A stretch of 64,000 nucleotides of DNA from Catenaria anguillulae PL171. Lineage: Eukaryota; Blastocladiomycota; Blastocladiomycetes; Blastocladiales; Catenariaceae. The stretch covers positions 868,001-932,000 of the forward strand of contig MCFL01000004.1 in NCBI GenBank assembly GCA_002102555.1, written 5' to 3'. Made by a program: the position numbers and the translations under genes. Under the pieces are notes generated by a model. That model made no database searches and was not told where the DNA came from. It saw only the letters and a list, made by a program, of their open reading frames with translations. This document shows, piece by piece, positions 11,101-20,788 of this stretch (positions within the stretch are counted from its first letter, which is position 1; every line of letters begins with the position of its first letter).

Positions 11101-11490
11101 GTCGAGCAAGAAGGAGGTGAGGTTGAAGTTGAAGGATGCGTCGGTCGCCGATACAGAGGGTGCAAACGACTGATCCCCGGCTTGGGTGTTGGCAGTGCCC
11201 GTGAGAAAGGCAGGGTTGGCCTTGAGCCAGTCAGTCAAACGCTGTTTCTGCTCTTGATTGTCGTGTCCCTGTGTGCCATTCTCCTTAGCGATGGCAGTGC
11301 CTGTACCAGTGGCTGCGGCCGTGACTGTGGCTATGTCGTGGTTGAGGTCGCGCCGAAAGTCGGCGAGAAATGAGCCGTTTGCCCACGGCAAGGCGGCAGC
11401 GGAGGCGGTTCCGCGTGACGTCGTGGCCGTGGAAACGCGCGAGCGGTGTGTTGGCGCGTCATGGCCGCGATCGGAAGGTGGAGGCGACAT
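8146..11490 (-). CDS. Long coiled-coil protein, possibly Cep57-like
   Basis: Single exon of 1114 residues. The first ~540 residues are low-complexity (Ser/Pro/Ala/Thr, an Asp run near DDDDDDLSH). Residues about 545-670 form a heptad-like coiled coil (HELAHAVNQLTAQLRDVTAA...VKELGDTVKIQERRLREV). A second charged helical stretch precedes a C-terminal module: GLCPHCHGDPHATSHRH, then EENSRRKLEEQQ-like helix, VIQRVIRRLAELDRELEEM, and a final LRNLSLLRSSQKVQQALL. The Cys/His knuckle followed by a short coiled coil and a terminal helix resembles the microtubule-binding C-terminus of fungal Cep57-like proteins at spindle poles. That match is by memory of the family pattern and is tentative. A basal-body or spindle-pole role would fit, but is inferred. 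Confidence 0.55.
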   Translation of the reverse strand: MSPPPSDRGHDAPTHRSRVSTATTSRGTASAAALPWANGSFLADFRRDLNHDIATVTAAATGTGTAIAKENGTQGHDNQEQKQRLTDWLKANPAFLTGTANTQAGDQSFAPSVSATDASFNFNLTSFLLDDRPQQRDKRPTKPSLQPDSLLGTSNGEDDSKIDNVRGELQALAARGSALAAAIGASDSFDQSLSLSALFPVPPVPPALSATNTFRRTLEPTGLQSYHAENDDDDLVLPSRPGQQAVPQHAYIGGRGFTTAQDADAAAVMYANPASRFGRRPPLFPVPALDHAGLSLSTSSADQDPGSPTPVAPKSKSPANPRTSDEQYPPRLPSLQLDVQMGSTAALIDAVAAESSTSPPLTPRPQPQDTGARRGSQESTITGPPSSFLVAMQHQLRSETARRPSTPPPAQHAQVPPVASTPPPPVASLREAYVTDVPDGAEYGDDDDDDLSHAHLLPKYPTMPRVVSTPKSKSKPSTMQSSMTMAARPAAAAAATAALGSGSGSARTPAPVPSTAGAAAPIASPPSPSSPPTDPLYSHPPHELAHAVNQLTAQLRDVTAARDRLMDRVKAAEDEAGRLRAELAGAQSEVEGVRDELAGVRRHLRVVDEDRERKAELARMESGKVGELRTQVVSLQRMVKELGDTVKIQERRLREVDAEGRFARGGVLDPGPGSPPMPAVGGLAGRPVDAQSRSLTPVADMQTQTPASGVTPNVTTMAATQYRVLRETSVQTDRRARKDSASSAASSASEDRGNGERTGGAEPEDDDAKVRRARRKVLHAELQREMMRKLRAVAMRRLERERAAAAAAVGEAYELDHHHHHYHQEPVVRPRSAPVSPARVRVRGRSVDATAVRYQDRQSDPSPRRHTESSRRKVLSAAAPTAMSTSNLQASGPSASSGSNKPPFILGSNPGKSHSLPVNLQRMMSLAKNHAPGLCPHCHGDPHATSHRHPVATVVAHAIPAAENSRRKLEEQQHVLHVELARLVRQSDAARDLKAKKDMHPVIQRVIRRLAELDRELEEMGVGDGCEHNEQVGEQPSAGTRQTQQQQQVSRAASVRSSAASSPAVDRKKAVGTRASATREPLGQQLRAAERPQLRNLSLLRSSQKVQQALLMGT

Positions 11491-11997
11491 TTGATAATTG
11501 GTTTGCGAGCTGTGTGGCGCTGGAGTGTCAGAGCGTCAGTCAGGAAGGCTGCATACACTCGTCCAAGTCAGTGAAAGCGATGCAAGAGCGTGAGCGTGAG
11601 TGTGTGAGCACAGCGATCAATATCAGTGGATCAAATGTGACATTACCTTCCGAGGCTGAAACAGCGTTAAAATAGACACTCCCAAGAAGCGAATGCATCG
11701 AGTTGTGGTCAGTCTAATGTGGGCCAAATGCCTCGGTTTGATTTCGTCTGGAGCGAGCTCGAGAGCGCAACGCAGGTGGTGTACGGTTGACGTTGATGCG
11801 GTCCGATCGGCGGCCCTCTCCTCCGACCAGACGCGTTGACAAACAGCATATTCCCATTCCCGTCTGACCCAACGGCCGCGCCAAAACGGTTGGCATACCA
11901 TTCAAGCCGTACCCCATGCATTTCATGCACAAGGACCTCTATCCAACCAGCATTTGGAAGTCGACTCTATTGTGAATCACACTCTCACTGCTCCATC
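11491..11997. other. Divergent promoter region
   Basis: 507 bp between the coiled-coil gene (minus) and DNAL4 (plus), both of which could serve microtubule structures. I see no ORF or clear motif worth calling. Confidence 0.45.
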
Positions 11998-12538
11998 ATG
12001 GCTGCCGTCTCGGACTCGAACCCGAATCTCGCCGACACGAAAGGCACAACCACCGAGGGCAAGGCACCCGGTGGCGAGGCAAAGGACGAAAAGGAGTCGC
12101 GCAAGGTGTACAATTACCCTCTCGTCAAGGTACATATGGCATTTGTACCACGCACTCACTCGCGCACACCCGGGTCTGTTCCCACATCGACTGACCGACT
12201 CGTGACTGGTGCACTAGTACACCGATATGAGTGACGAATTACGTGTGGAAACCGTCGATATGGTCGTCACGTACTTGGAAAAACATCCTGGAAACTATGA
12301 GGCATGTAACACACACGCTTCCCCCCCCCAGACTTGTCGCGATCTTGCTGCTGACCATGTGTGATACTTGACATAGGCGGCAGCGAAGGCCATCAAGGAA
12401 GTCATGGACAAGAAATATGGTACTTCGTGGCATGTGGTTATTGGCGAAGGGTTCGAGTTTGAGATCACGTACGAAGTGAAAAACATGCTCTTCATGTACT
12501 TTGCCACGTTTGGTGCTTTGCTTTGGAAGGCAAGTTAG
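11998..12538 (+). CDS. Dynein light chain 4, axonemal (DNAL4-like)
   Basis: LC8-fold light chain of flagellar dynein. Exons 11998-12129, 12218-12301 and 12377-12538 give 125 residues. Protein landmarks: YPLVKYTDMSDELRVETVDM, then KAIKEVMDKKYGTSWHVVIG and EGFEFEITYEVKNMLFMYF. These match DNAL4 (SDMPEEMRVETMELC, KETMDKKFGSSWHVVIG) better than cytoplasmic LC8. Intron 1 is GT-AG (GTACAT...TAG). Intron 2 can be read as a GC-AG intron (GAG|GCATGT...CATAG|GCG) that preserves family length with ...NYE-AAAKAIKE. The alternative is a GT-AG intron from 12306 to the AG just before CGAAGG, giving NYEASKAIKE, one residue shorter. The N-terminal ~37 residues are a charged extension. Presence of an axonemal subunit implies a flagellated life stage. 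Confidence 0.9.
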
Positions 12539-12998
12539 GCCGATCGCTACCCATCAGCTCAATCTCGATCTTCATGAATCTCTTCCTTGTGCCGTATTGT
12601 TCTATCTCGTCGTTCATTTTCATTCCTTCTGCATAGATTTTGTCGTCTGACTGCGGGAGATTCAGCGGTATCTGGCGGCGTCTGCCGTGGACCTCCACTA
12701 CCATAACCTCCGACGCCAAAGGTAACTCTCACTACTCTGCGGCTCGTCATAGGCAGACAAAGAGGGCAATAAATATGAGGAAAGCAACAACTCGACAGGC
12801 AATCAATCACAGGACGGCTTGGGAATGAATAAAGACACGGCGACAAACATGATGGGTGAGGGGGTGGTGAGGGGGGAATACACACAAGAGACCAGAGAAA
12901 CATCAGCCATACAATCAACAACAAAAAAAAGCGAAGCTCTAGTGCAAAGCGACTCAACCACAGAAAAAAAAAATCAATCCGACCCATCCTCTGCACTC
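12539..12998. other. Intergenic between converging genes
   Basis: 3' flanks of DNAL4 (plus) and NC2-alpha (minus). Purine-rich on the plus strand in 12760-12980. The frame giving KKGRGSGRAKKNESAEDGSD on the minus strand ends at 12974 and could be an alternative C-terminus of NC2-alpha if a one-base error exists. Confidence 0.45.
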
Positions 12999-13600
12999 TC
13001 ATTCTTCTTTGCCCTTCCACTCCCTCTCCCCTTCTTTGCACCCTTGCGCCAGCACTTGCTCCTGCCACCGAAGATTCTGCCTGTTGCGGGCCTCTGCGGC
13101 TGCCGCCTCAACCGCCGTGTCGGCCAAGTCGCGCAAGAAATCAAACTTGTCCTCTGCATCAATGGCCGCCTTCATGTGCAGCGGCAACAGCTTGCGCGAC
13201 GGCGCGTCGCCTGCTTGCGCTTGGGCAATGGCGGCCGTCAAGAGCGATTGCATAAAGAGTTCGAGGGCTTTGGACACGAGAATGGGTGTGGCTTGGTTGA
13301 GTTTGCCCACGTCTTCGTCCGATTGCATGATTTTCTTGATGCGTGCCTAAGATGAGTGGACGGGGGACGGCATCAGTTGGTGTCCGTTTGTGTATCTTGG
13401 CGAGAATGCATTGCATTTACGGAGAATTGCAATTTGCATACCGTTGGGAATCGCGGCTTGAACTTTTTGGACAAGGGCCCACCAGCACTTGGAGTTTCCG
13501 GCACAGCAACGGTGGCGGCCGCGGCAGAAGCAGCCGCCGCCGGCGTGTGCTGTGGTGGGGATTGCGAGGATGCAGAAAAAACCGTTGATGGCGAGGACAT
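12999..13600 (-). CDS. NC2-alpha / DRAP1 histone-fold transcription corepressor subunit
   Basis: Forms a histone-fold dimer with NC2-beta (Dr1) that binds TBP on promoters and blocks TFIIA/TFIIB (family knowledge). Exons 13600-13442 and 13346-12999 join across a 95-bp intron (GTATGC...TAG, phase 0), giving KPRFPT-ARIKKIMQSDEDVGKL and 168 residues. The histone fold reads RIKKIMQSDEDVG, then ATPILVSKALELFMQSLL, then LLPLHMKAAIDAEDKFDFLRDL, matching DRAP1 (IKKIMQTDEEIGK, ISRALELFLESLL, FDFLKDL). The first 35 residues are Ser/Ala-rich. The last ~25 residues are uncertain because another frame gives a more typical Lys-rich, acidic-ended tail. Confidence 0.88.
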
Positions 13601-14108
13601 GGCCGAGTGTGGGGACTGGGGTCACGTGACTTGGGCAACGAGTGATGGGAAGGTAGTGTGCTTTGGAGAACAATGAGACAGGAGTGATCGATTGGGCAGT
13701 GGGTAGAGGCTGGTGGCCGCTACGGATGAGGGTCGTTTGCGTGGCGGGATGGAGGGATTCATTTCGTGCATGGTTGGTCGCGGTCGGCCGAGGGGAGCGA
13801 GGACGCTTTTGTACGTTCGGCAGTCGAGTCGTGCATCCAAGGCGGCCCTGATTGGCTGCCGCTGTGTATAGTTGTGCTTGGTGCAACCAGCCCTGCCTTT
13901 CGCGTTTTGGACCCGAGGGTCACCGATCCGACGACCAAACCAGCAACGCGACCTGTCAATTCTTTCCAAAAACACGTGATGCGCATCGCGTCTGATCGGA
14001 CGAGAGAAGAAGTCTTGTCATCTTGTCTCGCGCACTGCACCGGAGCAGAGTCGTTCTCCTCAAGTCGTAGCTGTAATCAATGTGTAAACACATCCGACTT
14101 GAATCAAC
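13601..14108. other. Divergent promoter region
   Basis: 508 bp between NC2-alpha (minus) and NAA38 (plus). Open frames here have no recognisable content. Confidence 0.45.
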
Positions 14109-14621
14109 ATGCCTTCCTCGCCCAAGAAATCACCGCCTGCCTTGCCGCTCAGCAACGAGCGCACCGAAACGCCCGCCGGATGCACGGAACCCAATCCGCC
14201 AAAGACAATCTTTGATGCAGACTACGACCCGCACCGTGTCGAGGCAGCCAAGGCGGCTCTATCCAAGGTGATTGACACCGAGGTGCGGGTGACGGTGACG
14301 GACGGCCGTGTCTTTATTGGCATGCTCAGGTGCACGGATCGCGACCGCAATTTGGTTGTGGCAGACACAATGGAGTATCGGGACGGTACGTTCCTATGTA
14401 CCTACGCTTGCCTTGCCTATCAGGGAGGATGTTCATGATATCTCATCTTTTCATCGTATACCGCAGGCAAGGAGAGGTTTGTTTCCCTCATCATGATCCC
14501 GGGCAAGCACATTGTCAAGTTTGAAGTCTCGCCAAAGGTCCATGCCACCATTTCGGCTCCGTCTGGGTCCGCCGAAAATGCAGCCGGGTCGGGAGACGGG
14601 GAGTACGACGAGAGCATTTAG
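14109..14621 (+). CDS. NatC N-terminal acetyltransferase auxiliary subunit, LSm-like (NAA38/LSMD1)
   Basis: Exons 14109-14385 and 14467-14621, intron 81 bp (GTACGT...GCAG, phase 1), 143 residues. The LSm fold spans residues ~55-120: ALSKVIDTEVRVTVTDGRVF, IGMLRCTDRDRNLVVADTMEY, then after splicing KERFVSLIMIPGKHIVKFEV. Human NAA38 has the same Sm1 ([20 protein letters not shown]) and Sm2 (MVPGHHIV) motifs. NatC acetylates N-terminal Met followed by a hydrophobic residue (family knowledge). The short size and the CTDRD motif separate it from spliceosomal LSm proteins. It converges with the LRR gene, whose stop is 135 bp away. Confidence 0.85.
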
Positions 14622-14756
14622 GAGCTTGCATTCGAGGCGATATACCCTACAGCGTACAAATGTCGGTAACCACATCATACTCAAACAACAACTCCTATCG
14701 TATCGATATCTTCATATACCCTTGGCTGATTTCATTCGTGCCGCCGATATTTCGAC

Positions 14757-17700
14757 TCACCTGGCCACGCCTCTGGCCCGCGAACTCGACGCTGGCCCTT
14801 GCTCCGACACTCGTCTTGAGCCCAGACTGACTCCATCTGCCAGTCCAGCCGAGGCTTTCCCACCACTCACACTCCCAGACGGCTTGCTAACCCCATTCTT
14901 CATTCCCGTCGGCGCGGTTGCACGTCTCACGAGCCCAGTCGCCCTGGCCTTGCCACCGCCACCCTGTCCATCCTCCTTACCACTACTTTCGCCGATCTTG
15001 GGCTCCACATACTCAATCACGCTCTCCGTCTCCAGCACGACACATCGCTGCTTGACCCTTGCCTTCATCTCCGGCGCCACTCCGCGACATTGCCCAATGT
15101 TGACCACCTTGATCCTTGCTGCCTGTCTTAACAATGCCTCAACCAACGCATCGTCAACTCTCACACACCCCCGCACACCCACGCGCTCGAGCTCCCGGCA
15201 TTCCCTGGCCAGCGCCAAGATGCTCGCATGCGACACGAGCGACCCGCAAAAGCTCAAATCGACCACCTTGAGCCGGGGCATTTGCACAATGGCCGCCATG
15301 GCGCCCTCACTCAGGGCACAGCAAAAGGCGAGCCCCAAGGTGGCGAGCCGCGGGCATGTCCCGGCAATCATGCCCATGGCCGTGTCGGTGAGCAACGAGC
15401 AGTCGCCCAAGATGAGTGTTTCCAGGGCCCATTCCGCAGAGATGCGCGGCCATTGCGCAAAGGCGTCGTCGCGAAGTCCCGTGCATCGTTGCAGGTTGAG
15501 CGTGCGCAGGTGTCGCCAAGTGTCCCAGGTCGAGTGTTTGGTTGGTTGTGGCGCCAGAAGCGAGGCGGGCGGGGCGGTCGTCAGGTCCGAGTGGCTGCGG
15601 TTGCGAGTGTGTGGATTCTCGGTCACTGCTGTTGCTGCCGTCTGTTGCGGAATTCCGATGTTTACTCGCCGGGTCCAACATGTTGCCCGCACCCGCAGCT
15701 ACCGCAGGCAATGTGTCGCTCGTGACAGCGGGCGGCGCCGAATGCGGCGGGGCCTCCTCACTGCCACTCGCGCTGCCCACGGCCGGATGCGTCGACGATT
15801 CCAGCTGAAATATGCCCATGGACAGCGCCTTGCAGTACCCAAGTGTCAGCGTGTCCAAGTTGGGAAACATGAGCAAGCACTTGCGCAGTGCCACGTCGTC
15901 CATTTTGCGCAGATTGCTGAGGTCGAGCGACCGCAGCGTTGGCAAGTATTGCACCAGCCCGCCGCCGCAAATGCCTGCGGTGAGATTTCCCAGCACCCGT
16001 GCAGATTGAGCGACACGAGCGACGTGCAGCGCAGGAGAAAGGGCGAGAGGGCTTGGTCCGTGATGCTGAAGCAGGATTTGAGGTTCATGTGCTTGATGTA
16101 TTGTGCGCTACGTAGTTGACGTATGTAACATGATTGTTAGCTGTTCAAATCCTTCAGCGATTCTGACTCGGCCAGCAATCAAGCAAATACGTACCAATCG
16201 CGGGTAATCATTCCCAAACGACATCGTCGACCGCCTTTACTCCACTCAAATCCATGACCTCACACCACACCTGCCGATGCGCACTGAACCATCCGTGATA
16301 CTCGGAACTCACGCCCTGCATCACAAAGCATGCACGCGCGCCCATGTACAGCACCAGTCGCTTGGCCACCTTGTGTTCGGCAAACAAGTGCGTCAAGTTC
16401 TTTGCGCCTCTGGCTCCGACGCCGGCTTGAGCGCCAACGAGATGGATCCTGCGCGTGGCAAACCGAGTGCGCTGGTCGACCGCATCAAATCCGAAGAACT
16501 GGCGCTCGACGACGCCAGCGATTCAGAGCTGGCCAACCTAAGCGCGTTCCGAGTGCGCCCGTGCGGACAGCTAGCGCAGATGCGGCTAAAGCTCCGCCAC
16601 TTGCCGACGACCCTGTTGGTGATGTGGACGAGGAGGAGGATTGCGCGGCTTGTACTTTGGCCATGAGCCGTGGGTCGGACCACACGGCCACACTTGCGCG
16701 GCGGCGGCCCGGGTTGAGGGCCGCAACGGCAGACATGTGCTTGTTGGTAGGGATGGTGACGGTTGGAGACATGGGGGAGGGTGGTGGAGCAACGATGGTG
16801 GTTGGCGATGGCGACGGGGGTGCGAATGCAGGCTCCGAGTCGGACGACGAGCCGGCGACAATCGGTGCGTCGGTGGTAAATGCGCCAATGGTGGCCGTCC
16901 TTGGCGCACAGGGTCGTACACATCCTCTGCAGCTTGCAAGGTGATGGCTGGAAGTGATTCCGTTGACGACGAGTTGTCGCCGTCGTCGTGAAGCGCGTCG
17001 ATGCTGTTGCGCGACGAGACAATGATGGACGAGCTCGATGCGGACACGGAGGTTGTGCGCGACAAGTCACTATGCTACTGATGGGCGGGCCGAATGCTGC
17101 AGCCAGGTTGATGGCCGATCCGCCTACGCCACCGCCCGGGATAGCCCCAGGGTTGAGGGTTGTGGGAACCACCGAGTTGAACAGGCTGAGAGTGTCGGCC
17201 ATTGCCCCACCTGATGCTGAGAAACTACCTGGAGCTGTTGTTGGGTCCACAATGTAAAATGCACTCCCGCCAATGGCCCCCACGCTGGGGCTTGTACTGC
17301 CAATGGGGCTTAATGGCGGCAACAATGAATTCTCGTCGACCGGCAGACCAACAACGCGCGAGGCAGACAGTGATCCGGAACGCAAAGATGACGATTGTCT
17401 CCTCATCTCTAAACTGCTAGTATTCGTCGGTCCAGCGATCGCAGGCGTCGACAATGACACCATCCCGCTTTGCGCTCTCTCGGCCGCATTTTGCAAGTAG
17501 GTCCGCTGCGACGGGTGCAACAAGCGGATCCTGGCCTCTGCCGCCTCTCTCAACCGCTCCTCGATCTCTGGCCCGTACTTTGGTACAATCACATTCTTGA
17601 GATCGTTTCTCTGGAGCGTTGCAACCACGCTGCGTTCGGTCGCAACCACGCTTGCCGTGCGCCGAATGCCCTCCTTGACTGCCGCGATTTCTCCAAAGAA

Positions 17701-18000
17701 CGAGCCGGCGCCAAACGTTGCGTACACAGACTCACCGTCCTTGGATGTGACGGCAACAGACCCACGAAGCAGCACGAAAAGCGCGCGGCCTTCCTCACCT
17801 GCGCGAATGAGAATGTCACCGGGGCCAACGTGACGGATCGTGAGCAGATTGGCGAGTGAGTTGTAAAGCCCCGGGTGGGAATCGAGACCAGCAAACAGTG
17901 GGTGGTTGCGGAGGGCATACTCAAGGTCCATGTTGGACCCACTGGATGGGCTCAGTGGCGGCCCTGTTTGCGGCTGCTGCTGAGACGCGTTGACATTCAT
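14757..18000 (-). pseudogene. Cyclic-nucleotide-binding / F-box-like / LRR protein gene broken by frame changes
   Basis: Reading the minus strand from the ATG at 18000, residues ~15-150 form a cyclic-nucleotide-binding domain: HPLFAGLDSHPGLYNSLAN, GPGDILIRAGEEGRALFVLL, and phosphate-binding cassette FFGEIAAVKEGIRRTASVVA with the conserved Glu and Arg. A Ser-rich linker follows. At 16400-16208 comes an F-box-like segment (KRLVLYMGARACFVMQGVS..W), then leucine-rich repeats of the AMN1/FBXL type (LVSLNLHGCWEIS, LRSLDLSNLRKM, LETLILGDCSLLTD, LKVVDLSFCGSLVS). The coding frame changes near 17075, 16910, 16580, 16400, 15985 and 15540. Only the step at 16207-16100 looks like a real intron (GTACGT...GTAG). 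Neighbouring genes are intact, so this is either a decaying gene or a patch of sequencing indels in GC-rich runs. If intact it would suggest a cAMP/cGMP-responsive SCF adaptor (inference). Confidence 0.7.
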
Positions 18001-18509
18001 GGTGTCTAGGGTGAAGGGGCATGCACACCGATATTTGCGGTTGCGAAGGGTAACGAAACGGTAATGCTTCAACTCAGGTAGTTTACGCAGCCTGAATCGG
18101 AAGTGCGCACTTTATGCTTGCGCCGAACTGCAGAGGTGCAACTGAACGCGTCCGAGTTGTTCGCACGATGGCCAGATCCACTCACATGCATGATACTTGC
18201 AGCATGACGACCTGCGTTTGATGTCAAATTGACAGTCGCAAAGCAACTGATGAGACGAGCGCAAGACCGAGCGCGCCTTTTTGCAGTCTGCGTTGCAATT
18301 CGACCCTTTACGATCATTTGCAACGCCAGTTGTGGGACAGGAGCCGAACCGATTTTTGTGTGCGCTGAACGCAACGAATGCCCGTCCAAAATTACACAGG
18401 GGATGGGAAAATCGAAAGTGATATGTATGGAGTTCCGACAACAAGAGGAATGTTGGATTCCAACAAGCACACAACGACAAACAAGGATTCTTGGATTGAG
18501 AAGAGACGC
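18001..18509. other. Intergenic, no supported gene
   Basis: 5' flank of the CNB/LRR gene and 3' flank of ribosomal P2, both on the minus strand. Nothing recognisable. Confidence 0.45.
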
Positions 18510-19104
18510 TTAATCGAAGAGACCGAAGCCCTGTCAAGAGTCAAGCGAAGGGAGAGTCACGTCAGTGTCAAGCCAGGGTCGACGGTATACGTGTTGGGGA
18601 AAAGAACGGACCATGTCCTCATCGGACTCTTCCTTCTCCTCCTCCTTGGCGGCCTCGGGGGCGGCAGCGGAGGCACCAGCAGAGGCAGCGGCGCCAGCGG
18701 CGGGGGCAGCGGCGGCGGCACCACCAGCGGGGACAGAGGCGAGCTTGGTCATGCCCTCGGCGATGATCTGGTCAAAGGGGGGAATGTATCATATTCGACG
18801 TTAGGTTCGTTGGAAAGTGCGGTCGTTCATCATGCGTTCGAGGTGTGGAGCGGGCGGGTCCCAAGTTGGGAGCAGGCCATTCGAGTGGGCAAAAACTGCC
18901 AACAATGACGGGCAAAATGCAATGCAACGTAGTAAAGGTGATACGGACATCTTCAACGTTCTTGCCGTTGAGCTCGGCAACAACCTTCTCGAGCTGCTCA
19001 TCGGCATCAACACCAACAGAGGCGAGGATGGCGGTCACATCGGCAACCGAGGGGGACTCGTTACCGCCGAGAACGGCGAGGAGGTAAGCAGCGATGGCCT
19101 TCAT
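18510..19104 (-). CDS. 60S acidic ribosomal stalk protein P2
   Basis: Exons 19104-18949, 18767-18612 and 18530-18510 give 110 residues. Introns are 181 bp and 81 bp, both starting GTCCGT and ending CAG, both phase 0. Protein landmarks: [59 protein letters not shown], an Ala-rich hinge, a Glu/Lys run, and after the last intron the stalk tail ESDEDM-GFGLFD. This C-terminal motif recruits translational GTPases and is diagnostic for P-proteins. The GKNVED-IIAEG segment marks it as P2 rather than P1. The seven-codon terminal exon is easy to miss in automatic annotation, because reading through the donor gives an unrelated tail. Confidence 0.95.
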
Positions 19105-19505
19105 GGTGAAAATTCCGTGCGATGCGAGGAAAAGGAGGAACAAACTAAGGTCTGCCCAATGGTTTGGTCATCTTGGATGGATGCAAGCAAGCGTTGTGGC
19201 AAGCAGCGATCGGCACCGGCGGATCGGAGGTCGTCGCGTGCCGCCAGCGCCACACTCCTTTCTGAGGCGTTGGAGAAATTCGTTCGTGCATTGAAGGTCA
19301 TGTGTGCGTGTGTGTATATTGAACGGGAACGGGTTGGTGATGAAGAGAAAGGTACTCAAGGCACATGAAAGTGCTTGGAAGTGGTTGGGACGTCTTGAGT
19401 TGACAACAAGCAATTTACAGCGAAAAGATCATGAGAGAATAGGGTGTCGTTGTTTGGCAGCCAAGAACACAAAGCAACTTGATGACGCATGCACACAACC
19501 ATGCC
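19105..19505. other. Intergenic
   Basis: 401 bp holding the ribosomal P2 promoter and the 3' flank of the first secreted Cys-rich gene, both minus strand. A TGTGTGTG tract lies near 19305-19317. No gene is seen. Confidence 0.45.
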
Positions 19506-19925
19506 TTACAAGAAGAAGAATTGGCACTTGTTTCGAGTTGTGAGCACACAGACACCACGACAACGGGCAGAGATGCACGAGTTTTCTATTCAACGGTACA
19601 GCAAAGAGGAGAAATGGCATCAGCGCCGGACAGAAACGTCTGCAACAGCACATGTAATGCGAGAGAGAGTCGTACGAGTGCGATACCCGCCAAACCATCT
19701 GATCCCTCGCACAACCCGCTGCGGGCACTGCGTCCGAACACACACGCCGCGCTCGCGGCAGCACCATCCGTATTGAATTGAACTTGCGACGACGGGCTTG
19801 GGAATCGTGCGTGGCTCTGGCTCGGGGATTGGCGAGGACGTGACGAGCAGGATCAAGGCCATCAAGGGCACAAGGAGCGTGATCGCTGCATGGGAACGCA
19901 GGCGAAAGAAGTTCAGGTGGAGCAT
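19506..19925 (-). CDS. Small secreted eight-cysteine protein, paralogue 1
   Basis: Exons 19925-19676 and 19585-19506, 90-bp intron (GTACGA...AATAG, phase 1), 109 residues. Residues ~13-31 (ITLLVPLMALILLVTS) form a signal peptide. A Pro-rich segment follows (IPEPEPRTIPKP), then the cysteine module WCCRERGVCVRTQC and, across the intron, YRT-QNSCISARCRGVCV, then TTRNKCQFFFL and stop. Cysteine spacing is CC-x5-C-x4-C-x19-C-x4-C-x3-C-x7-C, eight cysteines allowing four disulfides. An earlier AG (GTTGCAG, after CATGTGCT) exists in the intron but leads to a stop. The paralogues at 20789 and 21959 share the module, the intron position and the intron phase. I do not recognise the family. Secretion is predicted from sequence; function is unknown. 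Confidence 0.75.
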
Positions 19926-20788
19926 AGTTGACGCTGACCTTGAGAGAGATTGAATTTAGTTGCGACAAGTATGGCGTGAGGCAAGTAGTCATGAAAGCGC
20001 CGGTAACCAAGCTGCATCTCCACAGGAATGTACAACTGGAAGCGAATCCTCTTTTGTACTTGTTCTTGCTCATTCCCAGGCATTCTCCCAACCTTCCATA
20101 CGGATACCCATATCGTCCTTGCGTTACTTCCGAAGCTCAATGGCCGGCCGTGGTTGGCCAGCCGAAGCAACCAGCAGCAGTGCAAAGTCGACCTTGCTTG
20201 TTGTTCCACCATGTTTGTTCCGCCGGATGCTGATGAGTGGCTCACAATCTCAGCGCAGCTGTGCACGATCAGAAAAAAAGCAAACCTGTCGCCAGAATTC
20301 CAAGACCATTTCGGCGAGAATTTGCATGATGACGATGAGTACGAGATTCCAAAAGGAAATAAAATGGCCGAGTGATGATTGGTACAAAGAAAGTGAAAGA
20401 CAGCCGTCAAAGCTCGAAACTGCCGTCAGAAACGTGCATGGAACTGGAAAGGACGAGACTAGACGGGTTTGGTGAGAAAGGACAATAATCAGGTCTTGGT
20501 CGATCAATGAACGACAGGGCAATCGTGAAGGATCTACTGCGGTAGTAGTGTGAGAGGGATATGAAAGCGACGGTGTTGGAAAAGGCATGCGAGTCGGACA
20601 ACGAATGCAAGTGGCGGACTGGGAAAAGAAAATATGAAGGAAATGATTGTGGATGAACAAACAGACTAGGAACGGCAAAGGTGAAAATGACCTTGAACTT
20701 GTCTTGTACGAGCGGGTTCCCGCCTCTTTTCCGTAGGAATATACGTCAGGTCGATGGTTGACGGTGCTGGTCCTTGGATACTTGCCAC
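19926..20788. other. Spacer between secreted Cys-rich paralogues 1 and 2
   Basis: 863 bp containing the promoter of paralogue 1 and the 3' flank of paralogue 2. Open frames in 20230-20700 do not match the paralogue pattern or any family I know. Confidence 0.4.

Noticed and set aside
10041-11165. 374-codon frame on minus inside the coiled-coil gene
   Set aside because: Arg/His/Pro-rich shadow of the longer 1114-codon gene in another frame.
16393-17075. Continuing the CNB domain frame without interruption to 16393
   Set aside because: After about 17075 this frame becomes Arg/His/Cys-rich, whereas another frame gives the natural Ser-rich linker. The open frame is coincidental.
19586-19640. Alternative acceptor GTTGCAG in paralogue 1
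   Set aside because: Using it leads to a stop within a few codons; the AATAG acceptor restores the second cysteine half seen in both paralogues.
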